Shown here piece by piece: positions 18,055 to 27,472 of a stretch of 64,000 nt of DNA. The position numbers and the translations under genes were made by a program. Source of the DNA: Cellvibrionaceae bacterium (GTDB taxonomy: Bacteria; Pseudomonadota; Gammaproteobacteria; Pseudomonadales; Cellvibrionaceae). Within the stretch, counting starts at the first letter, position 1, and every line of letters begins with the position of its first letter. Location of the stretch: positions 186,001 through 250,000 of the forward strand of contig JAGKWU010000003.1 of NCBI GenBank assembly GCA_021151695.1, written 5' to 3'. Below the pieces are notes generated by a model, which had not been told where the DNA came from, did not search any database, and saw only the letters and a program-made list of their open reading frames with translations.

Positions 18055-19130
18055 TAGTTTTTCTCCATTTCCAATTTAATAGCCTGGCTCAACTGATACA
18101 CCGCCATGGCGTACATGGGACTGCGATTGTAGCGAGTAATTACGTAGAAGTTCTGCAGACCAAACCAGTATTCAAGACCATTAACGCCATCGAATTGTAT
18201 AGCGATTACACGTGTTGTCGGCGGCAGCCATGACACAGGATTGAGGCCGCGCGAGCGCCACTGCTCTACCGATATTTCAGGCGATACTACATTGTTGAGC
18301 TGTTCAATTTGACTATCGTCGGACGCGTGAGCCTGGACTGTCACAGGTTCACCGGTTTTCCAGCCGTGCTCTTTAAAATAATTGGCGACGCTGCCTATAG
18401 CATCTGTGGTGTTTTTCCAGATATCCGTAAAACCGTCGCCACTAAAATCCACCGCCCATTTGCGATAGCTGGACGGCATAAACTGGCCGTAACCCATAGC
18501 ACCAGCGTATGAACCTTTGAACTCCAGGGGATTATGTTTTTGCTCGCGCGTCAGCAGCAGATAGTTTTCCAACTCCGAGCGAAAGAAAGGCGCGCGCGGC
18601 GGATAATCAAATGCCAGTGTGGTGAGCGCGTCTATCACGTTGTAATTGCCGGTATTGCGTCCGTAGCTGGTTTCTACACCAATAATGGCCACCACAATTT
18701 CGGCGGGCACGCCGTATTCGCGCTCGGCGCGGGCAAGTTCAGACTTGTTATCGCGCCAGAATTTCACACCATTTTCGATACGCGCAGGCACCATAAAAAT
18801 CGGGCGATATTCTTTCCAGGTTTTGGATTGCTCGGCGGGGCGAGATATAGCATCGAGGATAGCTTGCTTCTTCTCCGCCTTGGCCAGCCAGCCCATTACC
18901 TCGGCGCGACTGAAACCATTTTTACTCACCATCTCATCGACAAACTTTTTGGCCTCGGGATGCTGACTGTAATCCGCCAGACAGGAGGAAGAACCGGCCA
19001 GCGCCAACAGGGCGCAACTGCCCAGGAGTTTGGGCCATTGACGGGAAAGGCTCAAGCCGCCCGCTTTTACTGTGGCTGCTAACGCAGATATGGACACGCT
19101 TTTAGCTCTCATTGCTCTTACATTTTTCAT
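18054..19130 (-). CDS. mltB: Membrane-bound lytic murein transglycosylase B
   Basis: 358 aa. The catalytic Glu lies in IIGVETSYGRNTG (Glu153). Conserved downstream patterns include GSYAGAMGYGQFMPSSYR and FSGDGFTDIW, as in MltB/SltB. The N-terminus has a hydrophobic export segment (LLGSCALLALAGSSSC); the Cys50 context is not an ideal lipobox, so lipid anchoring is possible but not certain. It cleaves the MurNAc-GlcNAc bond to give 1,6-anhydroMurNAc ends. It overlaps rodA by 4 bp upstream and rlpA by 1 bp downstream, so it is tightly co-translated. Confidence 0.95.
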   Translation of the reverse strand: MKNVRAMRAKSVSISALAATVKAGGLSLSRQWPKLLGSCALLALAGSSSCLADYSQHPEAKKFVDEMVSKNGFSRAEVMGWLAKAEKKQAILDAISRPAEQSKTWKEYRPIFMVPARIENGVKFWRDNKSELARAEREYGVPAEIVVAIIGVETSYGRNTGNYNVIDALTTLAFDYPPRAPFFRSELENYLLLTREQKHNPLEFKGSYAGAMGYGQFMPSSYRKWAVDFSGDGFTDIWKNTTDAIGSVANYFKEHGWKTGEPVTVQAHASDDSQIEQLNNVVSPEISVEQWRSRGLNPVSWLPPTTRVIAIQFDGVNGLEYWFGLQNFYVITRYNRSPMYAMAVYQLSQAIKLEMEKN

Positions 19131-20281
19131 CGTTGCGGACTCATCACCCGCTTTTGCTCAGTGGCTATCGCCATGAGTATGCCAAACCCGGACAGTAACG
19201 CCACTACGGCAGTTCCCCCCTGGCTGATAAATGGCAGGGGCACCCCCACCACTGGCACTATCCCTGCCACCATACCCATGTTTACAAACACGTACACGAA
19301 AAACGTGGTGGAAATACTGGCCGCCAATAGACGTCCGAAGGTGTCCTGGGCGTTGATGGCTATGTACATACCGCGCGAAATCACCAGGATATAAGCCAAT
19401 ATCAACAGTATTACACCTATGAGGCCGAACTCTTCCGACATCACCGCAATAATAAAATCCGTGTGGCCTTCAGGCAAAAAGTCGAGGCGAGATTGGGTTC
19501 CCTCAAGCCAGCCTTTGCCCTGCAAACCACCCGAGCCTATGGCGGTGGTCGATTGGATAATATTCCAACCGGCACCCAATGGATCGCTCTCAGGGTCGAG
19601 CAACATCAAAATACGTTTCTGCTGATAGTCGTGCAATACATAGTGCCAAACCGGCCAAAGGCTAGCCCCCACTGCACCAAATGCCGCCGCTATATACCAC
19701 CACTGCAAGCCGGCGTAGAAGAGCACCACCATACCAGACGCCAGCACCAGCAATGCCGTGCCCAAATCTGGCTGCTTTTGGATAAGCGCGGTGGGTACGG
19801 CGATCAAGGCCAGAGTGATAACTATGTGCAAAAAGCGCGGCGGCAAATACTGACGGCTTAAGAAGGCGGCCACCGCCAGCGGCATCGCCAGTTTCATAAT
19901 TTCCGACGGCTGGAATCGCACACCGCCTACACCCAACCAGCGCTGGGCGCCCTTGGCACCAATGCCAACGACCAGCACCAACAGCAGCAAAACCACACCC
20001 AGCGCATAGAGCCAGGGTGCAACTCGCCGCATAAAATCCACCGGCACCTGGGCAATAGCAAACATGGCACCAAAGCCCAAGGCGAAAAAAGTACCCTGTT
20101 TCTGGATGGCCAACATACTGCTACTGCTGGCGCTGTAGAGCACCACTAATCCGAAGCTGCAAATACCCACCAGCAAAAACAGCAGCACAAAATCTATATG
20201 CAAACGCTGGGCGATGCGCCCACTGCGGCTAAAACCATAGCCGGTCTTGGGCATGCGCCGTAGAAAATCCTGATTACCCAT
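19127..20281 (-). CDS. rodA: Peptidoglycan glycosyltransferase RodA (SEDS family)
   Basis: 384 aa, about 10 membrane segments. SEDS signatures are WLGVGGVRFQPSEIMKLA, QKQPDLGTALLV, GWNIIQSTTAIGSGGLQGKGW, LPEGHTDFIIAVMSEEFG and PLPFISQGGTA. It polymerises lipid II during lateral wall growth together with PBP2, whose gene lies 9 bp upstream on the same strand. It is located in the inner membrane as part of the elongasome. The start ATG at 20281 gives a ~30-residue cytoplasmic leader before the first membrane helix. Confidence 0.97.
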   Translation of the reverse strand: MGNQDFLRRMPKTGYGFSRSGRIAQRLHIDFVLLFLLVGICSFGLVVLYSASSSSMLAIQKQGTFFALGFGAMFAIAQVPVDFMRRVAPWLYALGVVLLLLVLVVGIGAKGAQRWLGVGGVRFQPSEIMKLAMPLAVAAFLSRQYLPPRFLHIVITLALIAVPTALIQKQPDLGTALLVLASGMVVLFYAGLQWWYIAAAFGAVGASLWPVWHYVLHDYQQKRILMLLDPESDPLGAGWNIIQSTTAIGSGGLQGKGWLEGTQSRLDFLPEGHTDFIIAVMSEEFGLIGVILLILAYILVISRGMYIAINAQDTFGRLLAASISTTFFVYVFVNMGMVAGIVPVVGVPLPFISQGGTAVVALLSGFGILMAIATEQKRVMSPQR

Positions 20282-20290
20282 GGTTGCTAC

Positions 20291-22318
20291 TCATCGTTGC
20301 GTATCCCCACTCGCCGAGCTGGCATTGGCGCCGTCTGGTTGGTCTTCCTGCTGATCATCGGCGTGCGATTCCACTTCACTCGGCTCAGGTGGCTTGGGTG
20401 CTTCTAATGGCTTGGCTTCGGGGAACCCCAGAGGCTGACCAGTACCCACAAAAATCCCGCGCAAGTAACCATCAAACAAGCGGCGGGCCAGCAAACTGGG
20501 GTTCTCGGAGGATTTGGCGTGCTCGTCGTTTTCCAGAATGATGGCGATGGCCAATTTGGGGTCGTCCGCCGGTGCAAAGCCCACAAAAAGTACGTGGTCG
20601 CGCTGGGCTTCCTTCAGGGTACCCTTTTTGTATTTGGCATCCTGGGCAATATTCACTACTTGGGCAGTACCCGACTTGGCGGCGATACGGTAGTCCGCCC
20701 CCATACCTAAATGATACTGGCGGAAGGTTGACAGGCCACCGCCGTAAACAGCGTCTTCCATGCCTTCGAATACCGCATCCCAGTATTCTTTTTTGATGTC
20801 TATGTGATCTTCCAGAATTGGCTGGGTATCAACGCCATCGACCGCCTTAACCAAACGTGGGCGAAAGCGATCACCGCGACTGGCAATGGTCGACACCATC
20901 ACGGCCAACTGCAGTGGGGTCACCGACACATAACCCTGGCCGATACCAATACTCACGTTGTCACCCGGGTACCAAGGCTGTTTGAATTTAGCGCGCTTCC
21001 ATTCACGCGACGGCCAAACACCGGGACGCTCGTTGGGAATATCAATGCCGGTGCGAGCCCCCAGGCCAAAATGGCGACCGAAGGGATAAATATTATCCAC
21101 GCCCATACGCCAGGCCAGATCGTAAAAGTAGGTATCGCAAGATTCAGCAATGGCTTTTTTCAAGGCCACGCTGCCATGCCCACCGCCCAAACCGGGCGTA
21201 TTCAGAGTCCAGTCGCGGTATCTATGGGAACTGCCCGCCAGCGTGAAATAACCAGGATCACTGATAGCGCGGTTAACATCGGTAAATCCCAGATGTAAAC
21301 CTGCCAAACCCATCATAGGTTTGATGGTGGAGCCAGAAGGAAATTGCCCCTGGATGAAACGGTTGATCAACGGCGTTTCCGGCGACTCATTGAGCGCCTT
21401 GTAGTCGGCAAAACTGATGCCCGTCACAAACAGGTTAGGGTCAAAACCAGGGTTGCTCACTGCCGTAAGAACAGCCCCCGTTTTGACATCGATCGCCACC
21501 ACCGAACCGCGACGACCGGCGAGTGTAGTTTCCGCCTGCTGCTGCATACGCAGGTCGAGGTTGAGCGTGAGGTTTTTGCCTGCCTGGGGATCTATGCGGT
21601 CAAGTACACGCTGCACCCGGCCTCGTGCGTTGGTTTCAACGTTCTGGCTGCCTACCTCGCCCAGTAAAACGTCTTCGTAACTAGCCTCAATACCCGATTT
21701 ACCGATGGAGTGAGAGCCGCTGTAGCGACGCACCTGATCCTCGGTGAACTTCTCCAGATCACTTTCACTGATACGACTCACATAACCGATAGTGTGCGCG
21801 AACATATCGCCATAGGGGTAATAGCGCACCAGCTCGGCATCCACCTGCACACCTTCCAGACGATATTCATTCACCGCCAGCCGCGCTATCTCCTCTTCCG
21901 TCAGGTGGTAGCGCAGGGGGATAGGTTCCAGCGGGTGTATCTGTTGCTTTTTGAGTTTGTAAAACTTGTCCAGGTCGGCGGGCGTAATATCCACCAGGGT
22001 ACGCAGGATGTTGATGGTGGCATCCACATCCATACCTTTATTCAGTACCAGCGACAAGGTAAAACTCGCGCGGTTATCGGCAACAACTTCGCCATTGCGA
22101 TCGTAAATAACGCCACGTGTGGGCGGGATAGGCTCCACATGAACGCGGTTGTGCTCGGATTGGGTGGCGTATTTAAGGTAATTAACGATTTGCAGGTTGT
22201 AGTAGCGCCAACCCAGCACGCAGAACAGGCAAAGCATCAGTGCCGCCATCACCCCCAGCCGGACTTTAAACAGCCGCGCTTCCTTCTGGTGATCTTTAAA
22301 ATGCTCGCTTTCAAACAT
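20291..22318 (-). CDS. mrdA: Peptidoglycan D,D-transpeptidase PBP2
   Basis: 675 aa. One N-terminal membrane segment (VMAALMLCLFCVLGW) precedes the pedestal domain with ERxxxR-type and RGxIYDRNG motifs. The transpeptidase domain has the SxxK active site in FPSGSTIKPM, the second motif in AESCDTYFYDLAWR (SxD) and KSGTAQV as third motif. It crosslinks new wall made by RodA during elongation. The C-terminal ~45 residues are Pro/Glu/Asp-rich and low complexity (EAPKPPEPSEVES...), longer than in E. coli PBP2. rlmH precedes it with a 24-bp gap. Confidence 0.97.
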   Translation of the reverse strand: MFESEHFKDHQKEARLFKVRLGVMAALMLCLFCVLGWRYYNLQIVNYLKYATQSEHNRVHVEPIPPTRGVIYDRNGEVVADNRASFTLSLVLNKGMDVDATINILRTLVDITPADLDKFYKLKKQQIHPLEPIPLRYHLTEEEIARLAVNEYRLEGVQVDAELVRYYPYGDMFAHTIGYVSRISESDLEKFTEDQVRRYSGSHSIGKSGIEASYEDVLLGEVGSQNVETNARGRVQRVLDRIDPQAGKNLTLNLDLRMQQQAETTLAGRRGSVVAIDVKTGAVLTAVSNPGFDPNLFVTGISFADYKALNESPETPLINRFIQGQFPSGSTIKPMMGLAGLHLGFTDVNRAISDPGYFTLAGSSHRYRDWTLNTPGLGGGHGSVALKKAIAESCDTYFYDLAWRMGVDNIYPFGRHFGLGARTGIDIPNERPGVWPSREWKRAKFKQPWYPGDNVSIGIGQGYVSVTPLQLAVMVSTIASRGDRFRPRLVKAVDGVDTQPILEDHIDIKKEYWDAVFEGMEDAVYGGGLSTFRQYHLGMGADYRIAAKSGTAQVVNIAQDAKYKKGTLKEAQRDHVLFVGFAPADDPKLAIAIILENDEHAKSSENPSLLARRLFDGYLRGIFVGTGQPLGFPEAKPLEAPKPPEPSEVESHADDQQEDQPDGANASSASGDTQR

Positions 22319-22342
22319 GCGGACAAAAACTCTGGGGAGTAG

Positions 22343-22810
22343 TCATTTATGGTAAGGATGGTTTTGCAAAATGGTGCAGGCGCGATACAACTGCTCAATC
22401 ACCAGAATGCGTACCAATGGATGGGGTAGCGTGAGCGGCGACAGCGACCACTTAATCGACGCCATCGCAGAAACCTCAGGTGCAAGGCCATCGGGTCCTC
22501 CAATCAGCAAACAGTAGTTACTGCCGCTCATCTTCCAACCCGCCAATTGTTCCGCAAGTTGCTCGGTACTCCAGGGTTTACCCTTTACCTCGAGCGCAAT
22601 CACCTGTTCGCCTTTGCCAATGTTGGCTGCAATGGCTTCGCCTTCTTTCTCCATGGCTTTGGCGATATCAGTATTTTTACCGCGCTGGGCCAGGGGCAAT
22701 TCCACCATCTCGACGGTCACATCACGCGGCATGCGCTTGGCATACTCGGCGTAGCCAGCTTCCACCCAATCAGGCATTTTGGTACCCACGGCGATAATCC
22801 TGATACGCAC
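22343..22810 (-). CDS. rlmH: 23S rRNA (pseudouridine1915-N3)-methyltransferase
   Basis: 155 aa, the normal length for this SPOUT methyltransferase. The knot-forming C-terminal half carries FLIGGPDGL-like YCLLIGGPDGLAPEV and LPHPLVRILVIEQLYRA, which bind S-adenosylmethionine; the N-terminus is MRIRIIAVGTKMPDWV. It methylates pseudouridine 1915 in helix 69 of 70S ribosomes. It sits in the standard order rsfS-rlmH-mrdA, 19 bp after rsfS. Confidence 0.97.
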   Translation of the reverse strand: MRIRIIAVGTKMPDWVEAGYAEYAKRMPRDVTVEMVELPLAQRGKNTDIAKAMEKEGEAIAANIGKGEQVIALEVKGKPWSTEQLAEQLAGWKMSGSNYCLLIGGPDGLAPEVSAMASIKWSLSPLTLPHPLVRILVIEQLYRACTILQNHPYHK

Positions 22811-22829
22811 AAACGTCGCCTCACCCTGA

Positions 22830-23165
22830 TTATTCGGCGCGGTTGGCCGGCTTCATAGACCAGAGTTTTTCCAGCTCGTAATAAGCACGAGTATCTTCTT
22901 GCATCACGTGTACGACGGTATCACCAAAGTCCACCAACACCCAATCGCCCGACTCCAGACCTTCAATTCCAAGAGCACGGAAACCTTTCTTTTTAGTTTC
23001 CTCGACCAGATTTTCAGCCAGAGAACGCGCATGGCGGCTGGAAGTACCGCTGGCAATTACCAGTGTATCCATCACATCCGTCAGCTCACGTACGTCGAGT
23101 GTCACTATGTTTTTACCCTTGAGGTTCTCGAGGGCTTCGATGATGGCTTGGTTCAAATCAGACAT
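22830..23165 (-). CDS. rsfS: Ribosomal silencing factor RsfS
   Basis: 111 aa. Family signatures are KGKNIVTLDVRELTDVMDTLVIASGTSSRH and the WVLVDFGDTVVHVMQ segment. RsfS binds ribosomal protein uL14 and prevents joining of the subunits in starvation. The length matches the family (105-120 aa). It lies between nadD and rlmH, as is usual in proteobacteria, with 62 bp to nadD. Confidence 0.96.
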   Translation of the reverse strand: MSDLNQAIIEALENLKGKNIVTLDVRELTDVMDTLVIASGTSSRHARSLAENLVEETKKKGFRALGIEGLESGDWVLVDFGDTVVHVMQEDTRAYYELEKLWSMKPANRAE

Positions 23166-23227
23166 TCAGTTACCTATTAAATAATTCGCAAAAAACAATA
23201 AATTTGAGTCGCCCCCAACCCACTGGC

Positions 23228-23878
23228 TCAGGCCAGATTGGTCGGTGCGCGATAGAGCCCTTGGGCCTCTATGTATTGCCAGACTACGTCCGGCAGTAAA
23301 AATTGCGCAGATTCTCCGGCGGCTATATGGGTGCGAATCTCAGTAGCCGAAATCGGCAACAAGCGCAGCTCCAACGGCACAAGCAAACCCGCCGGCACCT
23401 TGAATAAATCCGCCGTACTTGCGCGGTTTTTCAATAGCAAATCCGCCAGTTCGCCGGTTTGCGGCAATTCCCATCCCGGCCGGGCAATAACCACTATATG
23501 GGCCAGATCGATCAATTCCCGCCAGCGATGCCAGCTGGTGAGCCCGGCAAAAGCATCTGTGCCCAGGCAGAGCACAAGGCTCGTATCTGCCCCTAGCTCG
23601 GCACGCAATTCCTGCAAAGTGTCAAAGGTATAAGACGGGCGATCGCGGTGTACCTCACGCTCATCGAGCAGGAGGTGTGGGCAGGCACGCAGTGCAAGCC
23701 GCAGCATTTCGACACGCTGGGCGCTGGTCGCCTGACTGCCACGATGAGGAGGACGGTGACTGGGAATAAGCCTCAGTTCGTCCAACCCCAATTGCAGCTT
23801 CAACTCCAATGCCACACGCAGGTGGCCGATATGGATCGGGTCAAAAGTACCGCCGAAAATACCGACTATTTTGCGCAT
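23228..23878 (-). CDS. nadD: Nicotinate-mononucleotide adenylyltransferase
   Basis: 216 aa. The nucleotidyltransferase motif GIFGGTFDPIHIGHLRVA is at residues ~6-23 and the C-terminal ISATEIR motif (ISxTxIR) is at ~186-192, both diagnostic of NadD. It forms deamido-NAD from NaMN and ATP in cytoplasmic NAD synthesis. It lies between proA (40-bp gap) and rsfS in the conserved cluster. Confidence 0.96.
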   Translation of the reverse strand: MRKIVGIFGGTFDPIHIGHLRVALELKLQLGLDELRLIPSHRPPHRGSQATSAQRVEMLRLALRACPHLLLDEREVHRDRPSYTFDTLQELRAELGADTSLVLCLGTDAFAGLTSWHRWRELIDLAHIVVIARPGWELPQTGELADLLLKNRASTADLFKVPAGLLVPLELRLLPISATEIRTHIAAGESAQFLLPDVVWQYIEAQGLYRAPTNLA

Positions 23879-23918
23879 AAGCTGCGTTTACTCCCTTAAT
23901 GGTTGAGCGTTACCTTAA

Positions 23919-25184
23919 TCAAACGCGCACGTGACCATCGCCAAACACAACCCACTTCTGCGAGGTTAACCCTTCAAGGCCAACCGGACCGCGAGCGTGG
24001 ATTTTGTCGGTGGAAATACCTATCTCGGCACCCAGGCCATATTCAAAACCATCGGCAAACCGGGTAGAGGCATTCACCATTACCGAACTGGAATCCACTT
24101 CAGTGATAAAGCGGCGTGCGCGGGTGTAATCCTCGGTCACGATTGCCTCAGTATGTTGCGAGCTGTATTGGGCAATGTGATCCATAGCCTCATCCAGGCC
24201 AGACACCACTTTGATGGACAGCACCGCCGCCAGATATTCCGTCGCCCAATCTTCATCAGTAGCAGGTGTGGCCGAAATAATTGCCCGGGTTTTTTCATCG
24301 CCGCGCAGCTCTACCCCTTTCTCGACAAAAGCAGCTGCTAAACGAGGCAGTATGTCCGCCGCAACCGCTTCGTCCACTAACAGTGTTTCCATGGCATTGC
24401 ACACGCCATAGCGATGGGTTTTGGCGTTGAGGGCTATGTCGTAAGCCTTATCCAGATCAGCCTTGCCATCGATATACACATGGCAAATACCATCGAGATG
24501 CTTGATCACGGGAACCTTCGCATTATTACTGATGCGCTCGATCAGGCCCTTGCCACCACGAGGCACAATAACGTCCACAAATTGCGGCATAGCGATCAGT
24601 TCGCCTACAGCTTCGCGATCTGTAGTTTCAACTACTTGTACTACAGTCGCTGGCAACCCAGCCGCTTTCAAACCCTGTTGCAAGCAAGCAGCGATAGCGC
24701 GGTTGGAGTTAATGGATTCGCTGCCGCCACGCAAAATGGCAGCATTACCGGATTTAAGACAGAGGCTGGCGGCATCGATAGTCACGTTAGGACGCGACTC
24801 ATAAATAATGCCCACGACGCCCAGTGGTACGCGCATACGACCAACCTGGATACCGGTGGGACGGTAGTTCATATCGGTGATAGCACCACATGGATCAGGC
24901 AACGCAGCAACCTGGCGCAGGCCTTCAATCATAGAATCGATAGTGGCGGGTTTAACAGCGAGACGGTCAACCATGGCGGGTTCGAGGCCATTGGCACGGG
25001 CAGCCGCCAGATCTTTCTGGTTTTCGGCCACTAAAGTGATGCGCGAACTATCTAACGCCTCCGCAATCGCCAAGAGCGCTTTGTTCTTTACGCCAGTAGG
25101 CGCAGCGGCAATCACACGAGCGGCCGCACGCGCATTGCGGCCCAGTTCTGCCATGTACTCTTTAACGCTCAATTGTTCCGCCAT
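23919..25184 (-). CDS. proA: Glutamate-5-semialdehyde dehydrogenase (gamma-glutamyl phosphate reductase)
   Basis: 421 aa, typical ProA length. It reduces gamma-glutamyl phosphate to glutamate semialdehyde with NADPH in proline synthesis. Seen: YESRPNVTIDAASLCLKSGN, VPRGGKGLI, the catalytic-Cys segment GVCNAMETLL, and the C-terminal FGLGAEIGISTDKIHARGP-like stretch (YGLGAEIGISTDKIHARGP). It is the first gene of the minus-strand cluster. The 256-bp region to the divergent lipoprotein gene should contain its promoter. Confidence 0.97.
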   Translation of the reverse strand: MAEQLSVKEYMAELGRNARAAARVIAAAPTGVKNKALLAIAEALDSSRITLVAENQKDLAAARANGLEPAMVDRLAVKPATIDSMIEGLRQVAALPDPCGAITDMNYRPTGIQVGRMRVPLGVVGIIYESRPNVTIDAASLCLKSGNAAILRGGSESINSNRAIAACLQQGLKAAGLPATVVQVVETTDREAVGELIAMPQFVDVIVPRGGKGLIERISNNAKVPVIKHLDGICHVYIDGKADLDKAYDIALNAKTHRYGVCNAMETLLVDEAVAADILPRLAAAFVEKGVELRGDEKTRAIISATPATDEDWATEYLAAVLSIKVVSGLDEAMDHIAQYSSQHTEAIVTEDYTRARRFITEVDSSSVMVNASTRFADGFEYGLGAEIGISTDKIHARGPVGLEGLTSQKWVVFGDGHVRV

Positions 25185-25440
25185 ACCGCCACTTCACTCT
25201 CAAAAAAACGACCAAAAATCACTATAAAAAGCTGACGCAAAATAAGGCGGCAATTATAGCCTGATTCCATGCCCCTTTTGGGGGCCGTTTACTGCCTATT
25301 TATTGCAACTGATGACAAAAATCCGGTTTCAGCAAGGATTCAGCTTGAGCGTCATATCCTGCCCCTAAGCAAAGTATTTGGCCTTTTGGCAAATACCGAC
25401 GCCGCAACCCGACGACCAATCACCGCAAGGAGATGTCACC

Positions 25441-26031
25441 ATGAACAAAAGCCCTTTTACTCGCGCCTTTTTGACTGCAGGCATAGGCTTGCTCATGAGT
25501 GGCTGCGCCTCAGCCGATCACGGCCATAGATACCAACACGACTACAGCTATGCACGCTACGACTATGTGGACAGTCGTTACGATGACGATTATCGCGGCG
25601 ATTACGGCCGTGTACTGGACGCCCGCCCTGTCTATCGCCAGGTAGCCATAGAAGTACCGCGCGAATCCTGCCACGTGGAAACCATTGCCCGTGAAGAGCG
25701 CCGCCGCAGTGGCGACTCCTTTGGTGGCACAGTGGTTGGCGGCCTGGTAGGTGCGGCCATAGGACATGAAATTGGCAATGGTCGCGGTGCAGCCACCGCT
25801 GTGGGTGGACTCATAGGAGCATCTATTGGCAACGACGCTGCGCGCGGTTCACGCAGCGTGAGCTACCGCGATGAAGAGGTGTGTCATCAGTCTTATCGCA
25901 CCGAATACGAACAACGAATTGTTGGCTACGATGTGAGCTACAGTTACCAAGGTCGCATCTACCAAACTCGCACCGATCGCCACCCAGGCGACCGCATTGC
26001 ATTGGACGTAGCTGTCCGCCCACGCGATTAA
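25441..26031 (+). CDS. Glycine-zipper 2TM-domain outer-membrane lipoprotein (17-kDa antigen-like)
   Basis: 196 aa from ATG 25441, which follows a strong AAGGAG ribosome binding site; an earlier in-frame ATG at 25378 lacks one. The lipobox LLMSGC gives the acylated Cys22. A Tyr/Asp/Arg-rich region follows. Residues ~99-140 form two glycine-zipper segments (TVVGGLVGAAIGHEIG, AVGGLIGASIGNDAA). The C-terminal third (Cys-containing, Tyr-rich) resembles the SmpA/17-kDa surface antigen group. Its role in the envelope is not known precisely. It may be expressed with the following PepSY gene, 98 bp away. Confidence 0.82.
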   Translation: MNKSPFTRAFLTAGIGLLMSGCASADHGHRYQHDYSYARYDYVDSRYDDDYRGDYGRVLDARPVYRQVAIEVPRESCHVETIAREERRRSGDSFGGTVVGGLVGAAIGHEIGNGRGAATAVGGLIGASIGNDAARGSRSVSYRDEEVCHQSYRTEYEQRIVGYDVSYSYQGRIYQTRTDRHPGDRIALDVAVRPRD

Positions 26032-26129
26032 GGAACTGAACGCCGATTGAATTTTTTCGCCGAGGGAGCGATAGTGTCCTGACCTTGGCCCTGAAGGGCC
26101 GAGCTTGAAAGTGCAGTTGAGGATAGGCT

Positions 26130-26738
26130 ATGCCAGCTTCCGCAAAATTAATTCCCACAGCGCTGTTGTCACTCTTGTTGACGGCTGCGCTGTGCGTGGC
26201 GCCCGCCGCTCACGCGACCAAAAAAGATTTATTTGGCAACGAACCCACCAGCCAAAAAGCTGCTGCCGCGCCTCAAACGCTCAACGAGCAGAGTACGGAT
26301 GATCTCGCCAGCCAACAGGAATCAACAGCATACGAAACACCCGCCGTTCCAGTGCCGGAAAAAAGCACCGAACCCTCAGGACTGGAGAAGCAGTGGAATC
26401 GTTTGAAAAAAAATCTGAACAAAGCCAAAAAAGATTTATTTGGCAATGAACCTGCGACCAGCAAACCTGTACATCCGGCACCGGCGCTGATTCAGGAGCC
26501 CAACAGCAGCGGGGCATCGTCGTCCAGCTCCAGCCAGGACAACCGCCCACAAATTTCCGCCACTGAAGCAGCCCAACGCGCGCAACGCACAACGGAAGGC
26601 CAAGTTATGAATGTGCGCAAGGTTCGCGATGACGACAGAACACTGTATAACGTCAACCTGCTGCAAAAAAACGGCCGCATGAAAACGGTCAATATAGATG
26701 CATACAGCGGCGAAGTAGTTGAAGAATCTGCGCAGTAA
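26130..26738 (+). CDS. Exported PepSY-domain protein with repeated KKDLFGNEP motif
   Basis: 202 aa. A signal peptide ends at AHA (residues ~28-30). Two copies of KKDLFGNEP follow, right after the cleavage site (~32-40) and near residues 99-107, separated by a low-complexity Gln/Ser/Pro region. A Ser-rich linker leads to a C-terminal PepSY domain (~145-202: ISATEAAQRAQ, YNVNLLQKNGRMKTVNIDAYSGEVV). PepSY domains often inhibit proteases or sense signals near two-component genes. The response regulator starts 42 bp after it and the three genes probably form an operon. Confidence 0.8.
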   Translation: MPASAKLIPTALLSLLLTAALCVAPAAHATKKDLFGNEPTSQKAAAAPQTLNEQSTDDLASQQESTAYETPAVPVPEKSTEPSGLEKQWNRLKKNLNKAKKDLFGNEPATSKPVHPAPALIQEPNSSGASSSSSSQDNRPQISATEAAQRAQRTTEGQVMNVRKVRDDDRTLYNVNLLQKNGRMKTVNIDAYSGEVVEESAQ

Positions 26739-26780
26739 ATAGCGGGCCGTCAAAAATAAGCAAGCCAAAAGGAGCATTCC

Positions 26781-27458
26781 ATGCGTGTACTGATCGTTGA
26801 AGATGAGAAATCACTGCGCGAGCAAATTGAACAACTAGTCGTGAGTGAGAAATACGCCTGCGATACTGCCGCCGACGGCCGCGAAGGGCTCTATTTGGGC
26901 AGTGAATATGATTACGATTTGGCGATTATCGACTTAGGCTTGCCGTTACTTGACGGCATACAGCTGATCAAACAATTGCGCAGCAAAAACCGTAATTTTC
27001 CGGTATTGATTTTAACCGCGCGCGGCAACTGGCAAGATAAGGTCCAGGGATTGGAAGCTGGTGCCGACGACTATCTCACTAAACCCTTTCACCCCGAAGA
27101 ACTGCGCGCACGCCTGCATGCGCTGTTGCGCCGCTCCACGGGCCACGCCGCACAATTGCTGCAGTGTGGCCCGGTGACAATTGACCTGAGTGCACGCCGC
27201 GTGCACCGCGACAATGAAGAAGTGGAACTCACCAGTTTCGAATACAACACGCTCACATACCTGGCATTGCACGCTGGCAAAAACGTCTCCAAGACCGAAT
27301 TGACCGAACATCTTTACGCGCAGGATTATGATCGCGATAGCAATGTTATTGAGGTGTTTGTCGGTCGTCTGCGCAAAAAACTCGACCCGGATGGCAGCCT
27401 GAATTTAATCAGCACCCAGCGGGGACTGGGCTATCGCTTTAATACTGTAAAATCCTGA
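26781..27458 (+). CDS. OmpR/PhoP-type response regulator
   Basis: 225 aa. Receiver domain: VEDEKSLR acidic pair, phospho-acceptor Asp51 in IIDLGLP, Thr in ILTARG and Lys in YLTKPFHPEEL. The C-terminal winged-helix (~125-222) has LTSFEYNTLTYL, DSNVIEVFVGRLRKKL and TQRGLGYRF. It resembles PhoP/QseB-type regulators. The partner kinase lies 14 bp downstream and the PepSY protein upstream. An AAAAGGAG ribosome binding site precedes the ATG. The signal is unknown; envelope stress or cations are plausible by analogy with PhoP. Confidence 0.93.
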   Translation: MRVLIVEDEKSLREQIEQLVVSEKYACDTAADGREGLYLGSEYDYDLAIIDLGLPLLDGIQLIKQLRSKNRNFPVLILTARGNWQDKVQGLEAGADDYLTKPFHPEELRARLHALLRRSTGHAAQLLQCGPVTIDLSARRVHRDNEEVELTSFEYNTLTYLALHAGKNVSKTELTEHLYAQDYDRDSNVIEVFVGRLRKKLDPDGSLNLISTQRGLGYRFNTVKS

Positions 27459-27472
27459 TTGGGTTATCTGCA

